DNA of 64,000 nucleotides, from the NCBI RefSeq assembly GCF_008122525.1, contig NZ_VSRV01000001.1, forward strand, positions 434,001 through 498,000. The letters run 5' to 3'. This document shows positions 16,383-24,864 of this stretch, in pieces. The notes beneath the pieces are model-generated. The model saw only the letters and a list, made by a program, of their open reading frames with translations. It had not been told where the DNA came from and did no database searches. Both the position numbers and the translations under genes were made by a program. This DNA comes from Marinomonas sp. IMCC 4694 (GTDB taxonomy: Bacteria > Pseudomonadota > Gammaproteobacteria > Pseudomonadales > Marinomonadaceae). Positions within the stretch are counted from its first letter, which is position 1. Each line of letters starts with the position of its first letter.

Positions 16383-17027
16383 ATGACTCCTTTTGACTCC
16401 ACTTTCCAATCCGCACACTTTATTAAAAGTGCCGAAAAGCTTTCTCAATGCCCACTAGATCAGGGTGTGGAAGTGGCCTTTGCGGGTCGTTCGAACGCCG
16501 GAAAGTCTACGGCATTAAACACACTGACGAATCAGAAAAAACTGGCGCGTACTTCCAAAACGCCTGGCCGTACTCAGTTGATTAACTGCTTTGGACTCAA
16601 TGTGGAAGATCGTCGTCTCATCGATTTACCCGGTTACGGTTTTGCAAAAGTGCCCATCGAGATGAAAAAAGTCTGGCAAGCACACATGCAAGATTACTTG
16701 ATGAATCGTCGTTCATTGGCGGGTGTGGTGTTGGTGATGGACATCCGCCATCCATTAAAAGACTTCGACGAGATGATGTTAGAGTGGGCCAAATCAAACA
16801 ACATGAAAGTACATATTCTGTTGACCAAGTCTGACAAGTTCAAACGTGGCCCTGCACAAGCGTCCATGTTTTCTGTACAAAAAGCGCTTAAAGCTCAAGG
16901 TATTGATGGCACAGTTCAAACGTTTTCGTCTTTAAATGGTGACGGTCTTGATGCTCTTCGAACTAAACTGGCCGAATGGCTTGTATTGGACAATCTAGAC
17001 GTTATCCCTGTATCGCCTAACGCTTGA
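16383..17027 (+). CDS. engB: EngB (YihA/YsxC), ribosome biogenesis GTPase
   Basis: 214 residues from the ATG at 16383; a TTG at 16362 would add seven. Neither start has a clear Shine-Dalgarno sequence; the ATG fits the E. coli length (210) better. GTPase motifs: G1 GRSNAGKST, switch I GRTQLINCF, G3 DLPGYGFA, G4 TKSDK. The protein acts in late 50S subunit assembly and is usually essential. Monocistronic, closed by a strong bidirectional terminator shared with gshA. Confidence 0.95.
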   Translation: MTPFDSTFQSAHFIKSAEKLSQCPLDQGVEVAFAGRSNAGKSTALNTLTNQKKLARTSKTPGRTQLINCFGLNVEDRRLIDLPGYGFAKVPIEMKKVWQAHMQDYLMNRRSLAGVVLVMDIRHPLKDFDEMMLEWAKSNNMKVHILLTKSDKFKRGPAQASMFSVQKALKAQGIDGTVQTFSSLNGDGLDALRTKLAEWLVLDNLDVIPVSPNA

Positions 17028-17069
17028 TGGTTTAGGCTTTTAAGCCATAAGCCATAACGCATCACAAAA

Positions 17070-17112
17070 CTAAAAAGCCTCTACTTTTTTTACTAAAGTA
17101 GAGGCTTTTTAG
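17070..17112. terminator. Bidirectional terminator between engB and gshA
   Basis: Long inverted repeat AAAAAGCCTCTACTTT / AAAGTAGAGGCTTTTT at 17072-17110 with a short loop. A-run and T-run flank both sides, so it can stop engB from the left and gshA from the right. Confidence 0.9.
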
Positions 17113-17150
17113 TGTGGCGCAGTCAGTGTTTATTGTGCCACGGTGAGCGC

Positions 17151-18743
17151 TTATTGAGGGATTAAGTACGCTTTTAAAAAGGTATCAAAATCCACATCAT
17201 CGGTCGCTTCGATGGCTTCTTGATCCTGCAAAGAACGCTCGGCTTTGTCCATAAATTCTTGGGTTAACGCTGCAGGCAGTGGGCAGTTCATCCACATGGT
17301 TTGTTGCTCTTTTGACAAGGCCAACATGGCATTGTGGTAGCCATTTTGTGCTTGGCTTCGGGCTAACAGCTTAGCCGATGGCAGTTTAGCCTCGTCGGCT
17401 AACTTTTCTTTTTGCGCTTCTACTGCGTCTCGGTAAGCCAAGTTGCCCGTGGATGAAGATAAAAACTCAGCCACAACCGCTAGGTCTTGAAGCATACTGT
17501 CTGCTTTGCTTCGAAGCTGAACCGGGCCTTGACCAAAGTCAAAGTCCATATCCAAATCACGCCCATGAGAGGCGATTTCCTGCTGCATTTTGCGTAAACG
17601 AGTGCATTCGTCCATGCCCAGTGGTTCGTCTCCGCGCAGCATGCAATACACCAAAAATACATCGATAAAATACAGCGTCGACGACGTCATGCCGATAGAG
17701 GATTCTGGGTCGATGTCCATAATGCGCACTTCAATGTATTCGACACCGCGGGCATGCAAAGCGGCGCTTGGGTGTTCGCCTGGTTGCGTCACGCGCTTAG
17801 GTCGAATGTCGCTGTAATATTCGTTTTCAATTTGCAATACATTGCTGTTCAGCTGGCGGTATTGGCCATCGACTTTGACGCCGATGTCTTGGTAGCGCGG
17901 GTAAGGCGTTTGAAGCGCTCTTTTTACCGTACTGATGTAGGTTTCCACTTCGTTGTAACACACGTACAAGTCCGCTTGCGCTTTGTTTTGATACCCCAAA
18001 TCACTCATGCGCAATGAGGTGGCTTTAGGACCAAACCATGTTTTTTCTTTAAAAACGTCTAAGCTGTCTGGTTTTGCCGGCAAAAAACTTTCGTCAATAG
18101 CAGGGGAAGCACCAAATAACAACGACAGCATCCAAGAGCTGCGGCGGAAGTTACGAATCAAGGCAAAATAACTGTCAGATTGAAAGGTTTGCTTTTCGGC
18201 ACGTGATAAGCCGTTTTTGCCCTTATAGCCTTCTAAAAACGACCAAAAATCCGCATCAAAGGAAAAGTTATAGTGCATGCCAGCGATGCACTGCATGATG
18301 CGACCATAGCGATTAGATAAACCCTCGCGGTAAACGCGCTTCAATTTCCCTGTGTTTGATTCCCCAAAGTAGGCAATCGGTACATCGTCGTTACTTTCTA
18401 AATAGCACGGCATACTGGCAGGCCATAAGCATTCATCGATTTTGAACAGCTCGTGATTGACCAAATTATGAATGTCGTCAAGTTCCTTGATCACGCCCTC
18501 TACACTGGGGTGAACCTGCGTAATAAACTCCATCAACGACTCAGAATAGTCGGTAGTGATCGAGCTGTGCGTTAGTGCTGAGCCCAATGTTTTAGGATGA
18601 GGCTGATGAGAAATACGACCGTTTTTCCGATCGACTCGAAGGGCTTCTCGCTCAACACCACGATGGAACGTTAACGCGTTAGTGGTCGCGGCTTGTTGGC
18701 AATGGGTCGCCAGAGCTTGCAGGGCATCGGATAAGGTGGTCAA
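17151..18743 (-). CDS. gshA: Glutamate-cysteine ligase
   Basis: 530 residues, close to E. coli GshA (518) and clearly class I. The N-terminal GVEREALRV motif and the YSESLMEFITQ segment hold substrate and metal ligands; GMHYNFSF and EYIEVRIMDIDP are also family motifs. It forms gamma-glutamylcysteine from glutamate, cysteine and ATP, the limiting step of glutathione synthesis. It is transcribed leftward, 203 bases after hisF; a perfect hairpin at 18881-18910 separates it from the his genes. Confidence 0.95.
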   Translation of the reverse strand: MTTLSDALQALATHCQQAATTNALTFHRGVEREALRVDRKNGRISHQPHPKTLGSALTHSSITTDYSESLMEFITQVHPSVEGVIKELDDIHNLVNHELFKIDECLWPASMPCYLESNDDVPIAYFGESNTGKLKRVYREGLSNRYGRIMQCIAGMHYNFSFDADFWSFLEGYKGKNGLSRAEKQTFQSDSYFALIRNFRRSSWMLSLLFGASPAIDESFLPAKPDSLDVFKEKTWFGPKATSLRMSDLGYQNKAQADLYVCYNEVETYISTVKRALQTPYPRYQDIGVKVDGQYRQLNSNVLQIENEYYSDIRPKRVTQPGEHPSAALHARGVEYIEVRIMDIDPESSIGMTSSTLYFIDVFLVYCMLRGDEPLGMDECTRLRKMQQEIASHGRDLDMDFDFGQGPVQLRSKADSMLQDLAVVAEFLSSSTGNLAYRDAVEAQKEKLADEAKLPSAKLLARSQAQNGYHNAMLALSKEQQTMWMNCPLPAALTQEFMDKAERSLQDQEAIEATDDVDFDTFLKAYLIPQ

Positions 18744-18880
18744 GAAGTCTTCCTTCTATTAGGTACAGCCAAGTTACGTTAGGCCAATTGAAAGTGGATA
18801 CATTGAAATTTGCGGGAATTGTACTCGCCCAACCTTAACAACGGCAAGCAAGAGTGACTTTGTTCACAAAATATGCGAAC

Positions 18881-18910
18881 TTGTAAGTCGGCGGTATCGC
18901 CGACTTACAA
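18881..18910. repeat. Perfect 12-bp inverted repeat between hisF and gshA
   Basis: TTGTAAGTCGGC, a 6-base loop, then GCCGACTTACAA. A third partial copy (GCGACTTACAA) follows at about 18918-18928. There is no T-run on either side, so it is not a standard intrinsic terminator; it could protect the 3' end of the his transcript or be a stray palindromic element. Confidence 0.7.
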
Positions 18911-18946
18911 CCGATAGCGACTTACAACAGACACCCAGAAAACAAA

Positions 18947-19720
18947 TTACAAACGCATCTCGATGCCGGCATCGGTCATACGCTGTTTTGCTTGAGCAAT
19001 GCTGTATTCGCCAAAATGAAAAATACTGGCCGCCAGTACCGCATCGGCTTTGCCTTCAATCACCCCATCCACAAGATGATCAAGATTCCCCACACCGCCA
19101 GAAGCGATAACAGGAACATGTACGGCTTCACTAATCGCACGCGTTACGCCCAAATCGAAACCGTTTTTCGTGCCGTCACGGTCCATACTGGTGAGCAAAA
19201 TCTCGCCCGCACCGTACTCGACCATTTTTTTCGCCCATTCAACCGCATCCAGTCCGGTTGGCTTGCGTCCACCATGGGTGAAGATTTCCCATTTATCAAC
19301 TTCGCCTTCGGCGCTGACTTTTTTCGCATCGATGGCGACAACGATGCATTGCGAGCCAAAACGCTGAGCCGCTTCGCGGACAAACTCAGGGTTAAATACC
19401 GCCGCGGTATTAATGCCTACTTTATCGGCCCCGGCGTTCAGCATGCGACGGATGTCTTCACAGGTCCGAATGCCGCCACCAACGGTTAAAGGAATAAACA
19501 CCTGGCTGGCAATCGCTTCGACCATGTGAACCGTCGTTTCACGGTTATCAGAGCTGGCGGTGATGTCCAAAAAAGTGATTTCATCCGCGCCTTGTTCGTC
19601 GTAGCGTTTTGCCACTTCCACCGGGTCGCCTGCATCGCGAATGTCTAAAAACTGCACGCCCTTGACGACTCGGCCATTGTCCACATCAAGGCAAGGAATA
19701 ATACGTTTTGCTAAGCCCAT
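18947..19720 (-). CDS. hisF: HisF, imidazole glycerol phosphate synthase cyclase subunit
   Basis: 257 residues, full length TIM barrel. The catalytic aspartates are in IIPCLDVDNGRVVKG (Asp12) and in VVAIDAKK (near 131), and the phosphate loops TVGGGIR and IASGGVG are present. With HisH it makes IGP and AICAR from PRFAR using ammonia channelled from glutamine. It lies 41 bases after hisH with no hisA between them, unlike the usual hisB-H-A-F order. Confidence 0.97.
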   Translation of the reverse strand: MGLAKRIIPCLDVDNGRVVKGVQFLDIRDAGDPVEVAKRYDEQGADEITFLDITASSDNRETTVHMVEAIASQVFIPLTVGGGIRTCEDIRRMLNAGADKVGINTAAVFNPEFVREAAQRFGSQCIVVAIDAKKVSAEGEVDKWEIFTHGGRKPTGLDAVEWAKKMVEYGAGEILLTSMDRDGTKNGFDLGVTRAISEAVHVPVIASGGVGNLDHLVDGVIEGKADAVLAASIFHFGEYSIAQAKQRMTDAGIEMRL

Positions 19721-19761
19721 AATATGGCTCCTAATCTCAGAAAGAGTTGCTTAACTGGCGG

Positions 19762-20439
19762 TTATGGCTTGCCATCCCAGTGAAGGAAATTTTTATACAA
19801 TTGCAGGCCGTCTTTGTGGCTTTTCTCTGGGTGAAATTGCACCGCAAACACATTGTTTCGTGCCAGCGCCACACAAAATTCCAAACCATAATCACAAGTA
19901 CCAGCGACTTCGCTTTTGTTTTCCGGCACCACATAAAAGCTGTGCACAAAATAAAACCGTGCGTTGTCTGGAATGTTTTTCCATAAAGGGTGCTTGATCG
20001 TGTGTTTCACCTGATTCCAGCCCATGTGTGGCACTTTGAGTTTGCTGCCGTCGTGGTCTGTGTGTTTTTCGCCGAAGAACAAGGCGTTACCTGCGAAGTG
20101 GTTTAAACACTCGACGCCGCCGTTTTCTTCGCTGTGTGACATCAAGGATTGAATGCCCACACAAATCGCCAGAAACGGCTTTTCTTTCATGGCTTTTTGG
20201 ATGCTGGGCACCAAGCCGGTACTGTGCATTTCACCGATGCAATCCCGAATGGCGCCCACACCAGGCAACAAAACACGGTCGGCCGCATCAATCACCGCAG
20301 GGTCACTGGTGACAATGACCGTGGTGTGTTCATCGGCAACGTGCTCTAGCGCCTTGGCGACCGAGTGCAAGTTCCCCATGCCATAGTCGATTACGGCAAC
20401 CGTAGAGTGCTTAACATCACGCTTTGAGAGGTCTGTCAT
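19762..20439 (-). CDS. hisH: HisH, glutamine amidotransferase subunit of IGP synthase
   Basis: 225 residues. Class I glutamine amidotransferase: the nucleophile Cys is in FLAICVGIQSL and the His-Glu pair is in AVQFHPEKSH. It supplies ammonia to HisF. The start context follows hisB by 12 bases. A little longer than E. coli HisH (196), mostly from loops in the first half and an N-terminal extension of about 12 residues (MTDLSKRDVKHS) before VAVIDYGMGNLHS. Confidence 0.96.
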   Translation of the reverse strand: MTDLSKRDVKHSTVAVIDYGMGNLHSVAKALEHVADEHTTVIVTSDPAVIDAADRVLLPGVGAIRDCIGEMHSTGLVPSIQKAMKEKPFLAICVGIQSLMSHSEENGGVECLNHFAGNALFFGEKHTDHDGSKLKVPHMGWNQVKHTIKHPLWKNIPDNARFYFVHSFYVVPENKSEVAGTCDYGLEFCVALARNNVFAVQFHPEKSHKDGLQLYKNFLHWDGKP

Positions 20440-20451
20440 AATCCGAAAATC

Positions 20452-21045
20452 CTACAAACTGCCCTTGGTGGACGGCATTTGACCCGCCATACGCTCATCC
20501 ATTTCCAACGCCATACGCAAGGCGCGACCGAAAGCTTTAAAAATCGTTTCGGCTTGGTGGTGCGTGTTTTTGCCGCGCAAATTATCTAGGTGCAAGGTGA
20601 CTTTTGCGTGATTGATAAAGCCGTGGAAAAACTCAGAAAATAAATCCACATCAAAACCACCGACTGAACCGCGGGTAAACGGCACGTGCATTTGCAAACC
20701 AGGACGACCAGAAAAATCGATCACCACACGAGACAAGGCTTCGTCTAGCGGCACATAGGCATGGCCGTAACGTTTGATGCCTTTTTTGTCGCCAACGGCC
20801 ACATCAAACGCTTGACCAAGGGTAATGCCTAAATCTTCCACCGTGTGATGGGCGTCAATATGAAGGTCGCCCACCGCGTGAATGTCCATGTCAATTAAGC
20901 CATGACGAGACACTTGCTCGAGCATGTGATCAAGAAAAGGCACGCCTGTGACGCAGTTGAATTTACCGGTACCGTCTAAGTTAATCGACACCTTAATCTG
21001 AGTTTCAAGCGTGTTGCGCTCGACACTGGCAATGCGATCGGACAT
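20452..21045 (-). CDS. hisB: HisB, imidazoleglycerol-phosphate dehydratase
   Basis: 197 residues: the monofunctional dehydratase, without the histidinol-phosphatase domain of enterobacterial HisB. Metal-binding His/Glu clusters are in VPFLDHMLEQVSRHG and DAHHTVEDLGI, with the second repeat of the fold in FSEFFHGFINHAKVTLH and HHQAETIFKAFGRAL. It catalyses the manganese-dependent dehydration of IGP. First gene of the hisB-hisH-hisF run; divergent from the asmA-like gene 200 bases away. Confidence 0.97.
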   Translation of the reverse strand: MSDRIASVERNTLETQIKVSINLDGTGKFNCVTGVPFLDHMLEQVSRHGLIDMDIHAVGDLHIDAHHTVEDLGITLGQAFDVAVGDKKGIKRYGHAYVPLDEALSRVVIDFSGRPGLQMHVPFTRGSVGGFDVDLFSEFFHGFINHAKVTLHLDNLRGKNTHHQAETIFKAFGRALRMALEMDERMAGQMPSTKGSL

Positions 21046-21250
21046 TGATTGGATTCTCCACAGTGAGTGAGGCGATCATTTCGCCACGTTTTAAACATAA
21101 GTGACGCATTATAGAACGAGGGCCCATTTGCTTCTACGCTTTGGTTGAGTGTTTTTGATGCGTTCTCACTATCTGGGCGATGTTTTGCATCGATCAAGAC
21201 TCGTTGCGAATGCTATGATACGCCGATCAACCGTTTTCAAGGAGTGTGTC

Positions 21251-23719
21251 ATGGTTTGGTTAAAACGCTTAGTATTGTTAATTGCAGGGTTATTCGCCTT
21301 GGTGGCCATGTTGTTGGCGTATGTCATGGTGTTTGTGAACCCCAATGATTTCAAAGACGAGCTGAAAAACCTCGCCGCGGACAAGGCCAATGTGACCTTG
21401 CGATTAGATGGCGACATTCGTTGGTCTTTCTACCCTTGGTTGGGGTTAGAGCTTGAAAACATCGGTGTGGCCTTGGGTTCAGATACCGAGATTGTGCAAT
21501 TTGATCGTGCTGAATTTGGCTTAGCCCTCTTGCCTTTATTGGAGCGGAAAATTCAGGTCGACAAGGTGAACCTCGTTAATTTACAAGCGAACCTAAGAAA
21601 AGACGCACAAGGTCGGGGGAATTGGCAAATGACCGCGCCCTCGGCTCAAGCCCTTGCAAGTCAAACCAGTGCAAGTCAAACCAGTGCAAGTCAAACCAGC
21701 ACGGCCGCGCAACCTAATCCCGTCGGCGCTTCTGCCCCGGCATCCGATAACACAGAACAAGCGGCGTTCGTCCTGCCTGACCTTCAGCTAGACGCGCTCA
21801 CCATTGAAAATGCTCAGGTGCGATATCGAGACGAACAAACCAACCAGCAAATCAACGCTACGTTAAACGTAATATTAAGCGATGTGCGATGGGACAAAGC
21901 GTGGCCTATGGTCATGGACATCGCGGTAACACAAAGTGATTTGCAGGGAGGTTCGGCCTTAACTGCAAACGCACAGTTAAAAGCCAATCTCACGGTTTTT
22001 CCGACGCGTGAAGCCTTATCTTTGGATTCCCTCGTACTCACCACAGACCTTGCGGGCGACGCGTTGCCGACGGGCCCGGTGCAAGCCAAGCTCAGTGCCA
22101 TTCGTCTGGACATGGATGTACCGCAGGAAAATGTATTGATCGACGGGCTGGCGCTCAGTGTGTTGGGCATCAATATCGATGCTGAAATACAGGCGTATCA
22201 AGTGCTGAGTGATCCACAATTTTCGGCGGTCTTGTCGGTCGGTGAATTTAACCCAAGGACGTTGCTCACTCAGCTCAAGATCCCATTACCCGACATGGCA
22301 GACAAAACGGCGCTCACCAAGGCGCGGGCCAACATCACCTTAGAGGGTAACCTGACTACTCTCACGGCTCAGCCGATTTCGATCGCCTTTGACGACACTA
22401 AGATAGAAGCCAATGCGGTAGTTGAATTATCGCCATTACGCTGGGACGTCACCTTGGCGGGCAATCGTTTGGACGTCGATCGTTATTTGCCTATTCCGGT
22501 GGAACCCCACTCAGAGACAATAGCTGATAATGCGGCTGATAATGCCACTGATAGCACAGGAGCACGCCCCGTCATTCAATCGGCTACCCCGTCATCCCCT
22601 ACGTCCGCTGTCAAGTTTGCCTCAACGGACGCAAAAGCCCCAACGGCAGACACCGCTTCAACGGATCTTATCCCGGTTGAATTGATTCGCCGTTTAAACG
22701 GCCATGTAAGCGTGGTGTTCAACAATCTTACGGTGAAAAAAATCAACATCGATACAATCGCATTAGAGTCCACCCAAGCCAACGGTTTGGTAACGGTGTC
22801 GCCATTGCATGCGAGCTTGTATGAAGGCACGGTTACGTCAAAAGCGCGTTTAAATGTGCGCGGTAATACGCCTGAATTGGCGCTATCACCGTCCATTAAT
22901 AACGTGCAGATTCAGCCCTTGCTGGTTGATTTTATGGACATGGATAACATCGCCGGCGCGACCTTTTTAAACGGTGATCTAAGCGCCAGAGGCAACCGTA
23001 TCGATACCCTGATGTCGTCGTTGCAAGGAGATCTATTAATTGAAATTAAAAACGGGGCGTTGGTTGGCACCAACCTAACCAAAACCGTATGCGAAGGCAT
23101 AGCAGCGATTCGTAAAGACAGCCTTAATGAAGGGCAATTTGGCCCCGATACGCCCTTTGAAACCATGCGTTTTCCGGCTCGCATTGTCGATGGGACAATC
23201 TCAACACCGGGTCTGAACATCAGCTCGGCGGGCATTCAGGTGACTGGTGATGGCGTTGTGTCTTTGCCAAACTCTTCGCTGAATTACCAAGCGAATGTCG
23301 CCCTTGCTGGCAGTCAGCTAGACAACGCTTGCCGCGTAAACGAAACCTTAACGAAGCTGGCTTTTCCTATCGTCTGTAAAGGCCAGTTCAGTGATGACCC
23401 GGCAGGCTTGTGTCGTCCCGATTTAAAAGGCTTTGGTACATTGTTTGCGAATCTTGCCAAGCAAGAATTAGCCCTCAAACTGGAAGCAGAAAAAGCGCGC
23501 CTGAAAGAAAAAGAAGCCGAGATAAAAGCGCGTTTAAAAGAAAAAGAAGCGGCGCTAAAGGCTGAGTTAGAAGAGAGAAAGCACACTGAGAAAGCCCGAT
23601 TAGAAGCGAAAATTGCCGCGGAGAAAATTCGACTGCAGGCCGAATTTGACGCAAAACGCAAAGCGGAAGAAGAGCGTCTAAAAGACAAGCTCAAAGAGAA
23701 GCTGAAAAGCTTGTTTTAA
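21251..23719 (+). CDS. AsmA family protein with coiled-coil C-terminal tail
   Basis: 822 residues from the ATG at 21251, chosen because AAGGAG sits 6 bases before it; a longer frame from 21149 has no such signal. One N-terminal membrane helix (LVLLIAGLFALVAMLLAYVMVFV) anchors a large periplasmic body with an AsmA domain at each end, e.g. the LNGDLSARGN repeat region near 590. Members are thought to help lipid transport or outer membrane assembly. Two low-complexity inserts occur: Ser-Gln-Thr-Ala repeats near 140 and Thr/Ala near 440. The last ~85 residues are a highly charged Lys/Glu coiled coil. Followed by mutY. Confidence 0.85.
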   Translation: MVWLKRLVLLIAGLFALVAMLLAYVMVFVNPNDFKDELKNLAADKANVTLRLDGDIRWSFYPWLGLELENIGVALGSDTEIVQFDRAEFGLALLPLLERKIQVDKVNLVNLQANLRKDAQGRGNWQMTAPSAQALASQTSASQTSASQTSTAAQPNPVGASAPASDNTEQAAFVLPDLQLDALTIENAQVRYRDEQTNQQINATLNVILSDVRWDKAWPMVMDIAVTQSDLQGGSALTANAQLKANLTVFPTREALSLDSLVLTTDLAGDALPTGPVQAKLSAIRLDMDVPQENVLIDGLALSVLGINIDAEIQAYQVLSDPQFSAVLSVGEFNPRTLLTQLKIPLPDMADKTALTKARANITLEGNLTTLTAQPISIAFDDTKIEANAVVELSPLRWDVTLAGNRLDVDRYLPIPVEPHSETIADNAADNATDSTGARPVIQSATPSSPTSAVKFASTDAKAPTADTASTDLIPVELIRRLNGHVSVVFNNLTVKKINIDTIALESTQANGLVTVSPLHASLYEGTVTSKARLNVRGNTPELALSPSINNVQIQPLLVDFMDMDNIAGATFLNGDLSARGNRIDTLMSSLQGDLLIEIKNGALVGTNLTKTVCEGIAAIRKDSLNEGQFGPDTPFETMRFPARIVDGTISTPGLNISSAGIQVTGDGVVSLPNSSLNYQANVALAGSQLDNACRVNETLTKLAFPIVCKGQFSDDPAGLCRPDLKGFGTLFANLAKQELALKLEAEKARLKEKEAEIKARLKEKEAALKAELEERKHTEKARLEAKIAAEKIRLQAEFDAKRKAEEERLKDKLKEKLKSLF
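21656..21700 (+). repeat. 15-bp tandem repeat inside the asmA-like gene
   Basis: Three in-frame copies of GCAAGTCAAACCAGT (the last ends in C) encode ASQTS repeated three times in a linker of the protein. Being a multiple of three, copy changes would only lengthen or shorten the linker. Confidence 0.9.
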
Positions 23720-23759
23720 TCCCAGTGTTTAAAATAGCTAAGGTAAAGACGAGGCAAAC

Positions 23760-24812
23760 ATGACACCAGTTGATAATTTTGCGCCCCGTGTATTGGCGTG
23801 GTTTGACGAACACGGGCGTAAAAATTTACCGTGGCAGGCAAACAAGACACCTTATCGTGTATGGATCTCAGAAATCATGCTGCAGCAAACGCAGGTGACG
23901 ACGGTGATCCCTTTTTACCATAAATTCATGGCGTCGTTCCCCACGGTGGAAGCCTTAGCCGCCGCAGAGCAAGATGAGGTATTGGCCCATTGGAGCGGTT
24001 TGGGCTATTACGCGCGCGCGCGTAATCTCCACAAAGCGGCCAAAATGCTGGTGGACGGATTCGACAGCGAATTTCCACAAACGGTAGAAGGCGTCTGTGA
24101 ATTACCGGGCATCGGGCGTTCAACGGCCGCCGCGATCTTGTCCATTTCTCGTGGCGTACAAGCGGCTATTTTAGACGGCAATGTCAAGCGTGTCGTGGCG
24201 CGGTTTCATGCGGTGCCGACCTGGCCGGGGGAGAAAAAAACAGAAAACGCCCTGTGGGATTTGGTTGATCATTATATGCCGAGCGAACGCTGTGGCGAGT
24301 ACACGCAAGCCATGATGGATTTGGGCGCGACTTTGTGTACCCGTTCTAAACCGCAGTGCTTGTTATGCCCTTTGCAAACCGATTGCCAGGCCCGTTTAAC
24401 GCAAGACCCGACGCAGTTCCCCGTTCGAAAACCCAAAAAAGCCCCTAAGCCTGTAAAAAGCCTACAACTTTTGGTATTAATGAATGCTCAAGGGCAGTGT
24501 TTATTAGAAAAGCGCCCGCAAACGGGGATTTGGGGCGGACTGTGGAGTTTGCCAGAATTGGCCAGCGACGAGCCCCTTGTGTTGCACATTGAGCAGCGTT
24601 TTGCGACTCAAGTGACCGCTGTCACACCCTTGTCATCGTTTCGTCATACCTTTAGTCATTATCATTTGGATATAGCGCCAAGCCGATTGCACATCGCAGA
24701 TACCCATCTGGTATTAGAAAGTGATAAATATCAATGGTTTGATCCGCAAGACGCGCTGGCGCAAGGCTTGCCTGCTCCAGTCAGGACGATTGTAACGCTC
24801 GCTATCCTCTAA
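23760..24812 (+). CDS. mutY: MutY, adenine DNA glycosylase
   Basis: 350 residues, as in E. coli. The catalytic Glu is in SEIMLQQTQV, the helix-hairpin-helix is ELPGIGRSTAAAIL, and the catalytic Asp is in AAILDGNVKRV. The iron-sulfur cluster loop has four Cys with spacing 6-2-5 (CTRSKPQCLLCPLQTDC). A C-terminal Nudix-like domain (from about 225) recognises 8-oxoG. It removes A mispaired with 8-oxoG. Follows the asmA-like gene by 40 bases; its usual partner yggX lies downstream but after a chromate transporter gene. Confidence 0.97.
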   Translation: MTPVDNFAPRVLAWFDEHGRKNLPWQANKTPYRVWISEIMLQQTQVTTVIPFYHKFMASFPTVEALAAAEQDEVLAHWSGLGYYARARNLHKAAKMLVDGFDSEFPQTVEGVCELPGIGRSTAAAILSISRGVQAAILDGNVKRVVARFHAVPTWPGEKKTENALWDLVDHYMPSERCGEYTQAMMDLGATLCTRSKPQCLLCPLQTDCQARLTQDPTQFPVRKPKKAPKPVKSLQLLVLMNAQGQCLLEKRPQTGIWGGLWSLPELASDEPLVLHIEQRFATQVTAVTPLSSFRHTFSHYHLDIAPSRLHIADTHLVLESDKYQWFDPQDALAQGLPAPVRTIVTLAIL

Positions 24813-24864
24813 AGTGACAGTGATCCAATGCATACCAATGCATAGAATTCGATGAGAGAGCATC

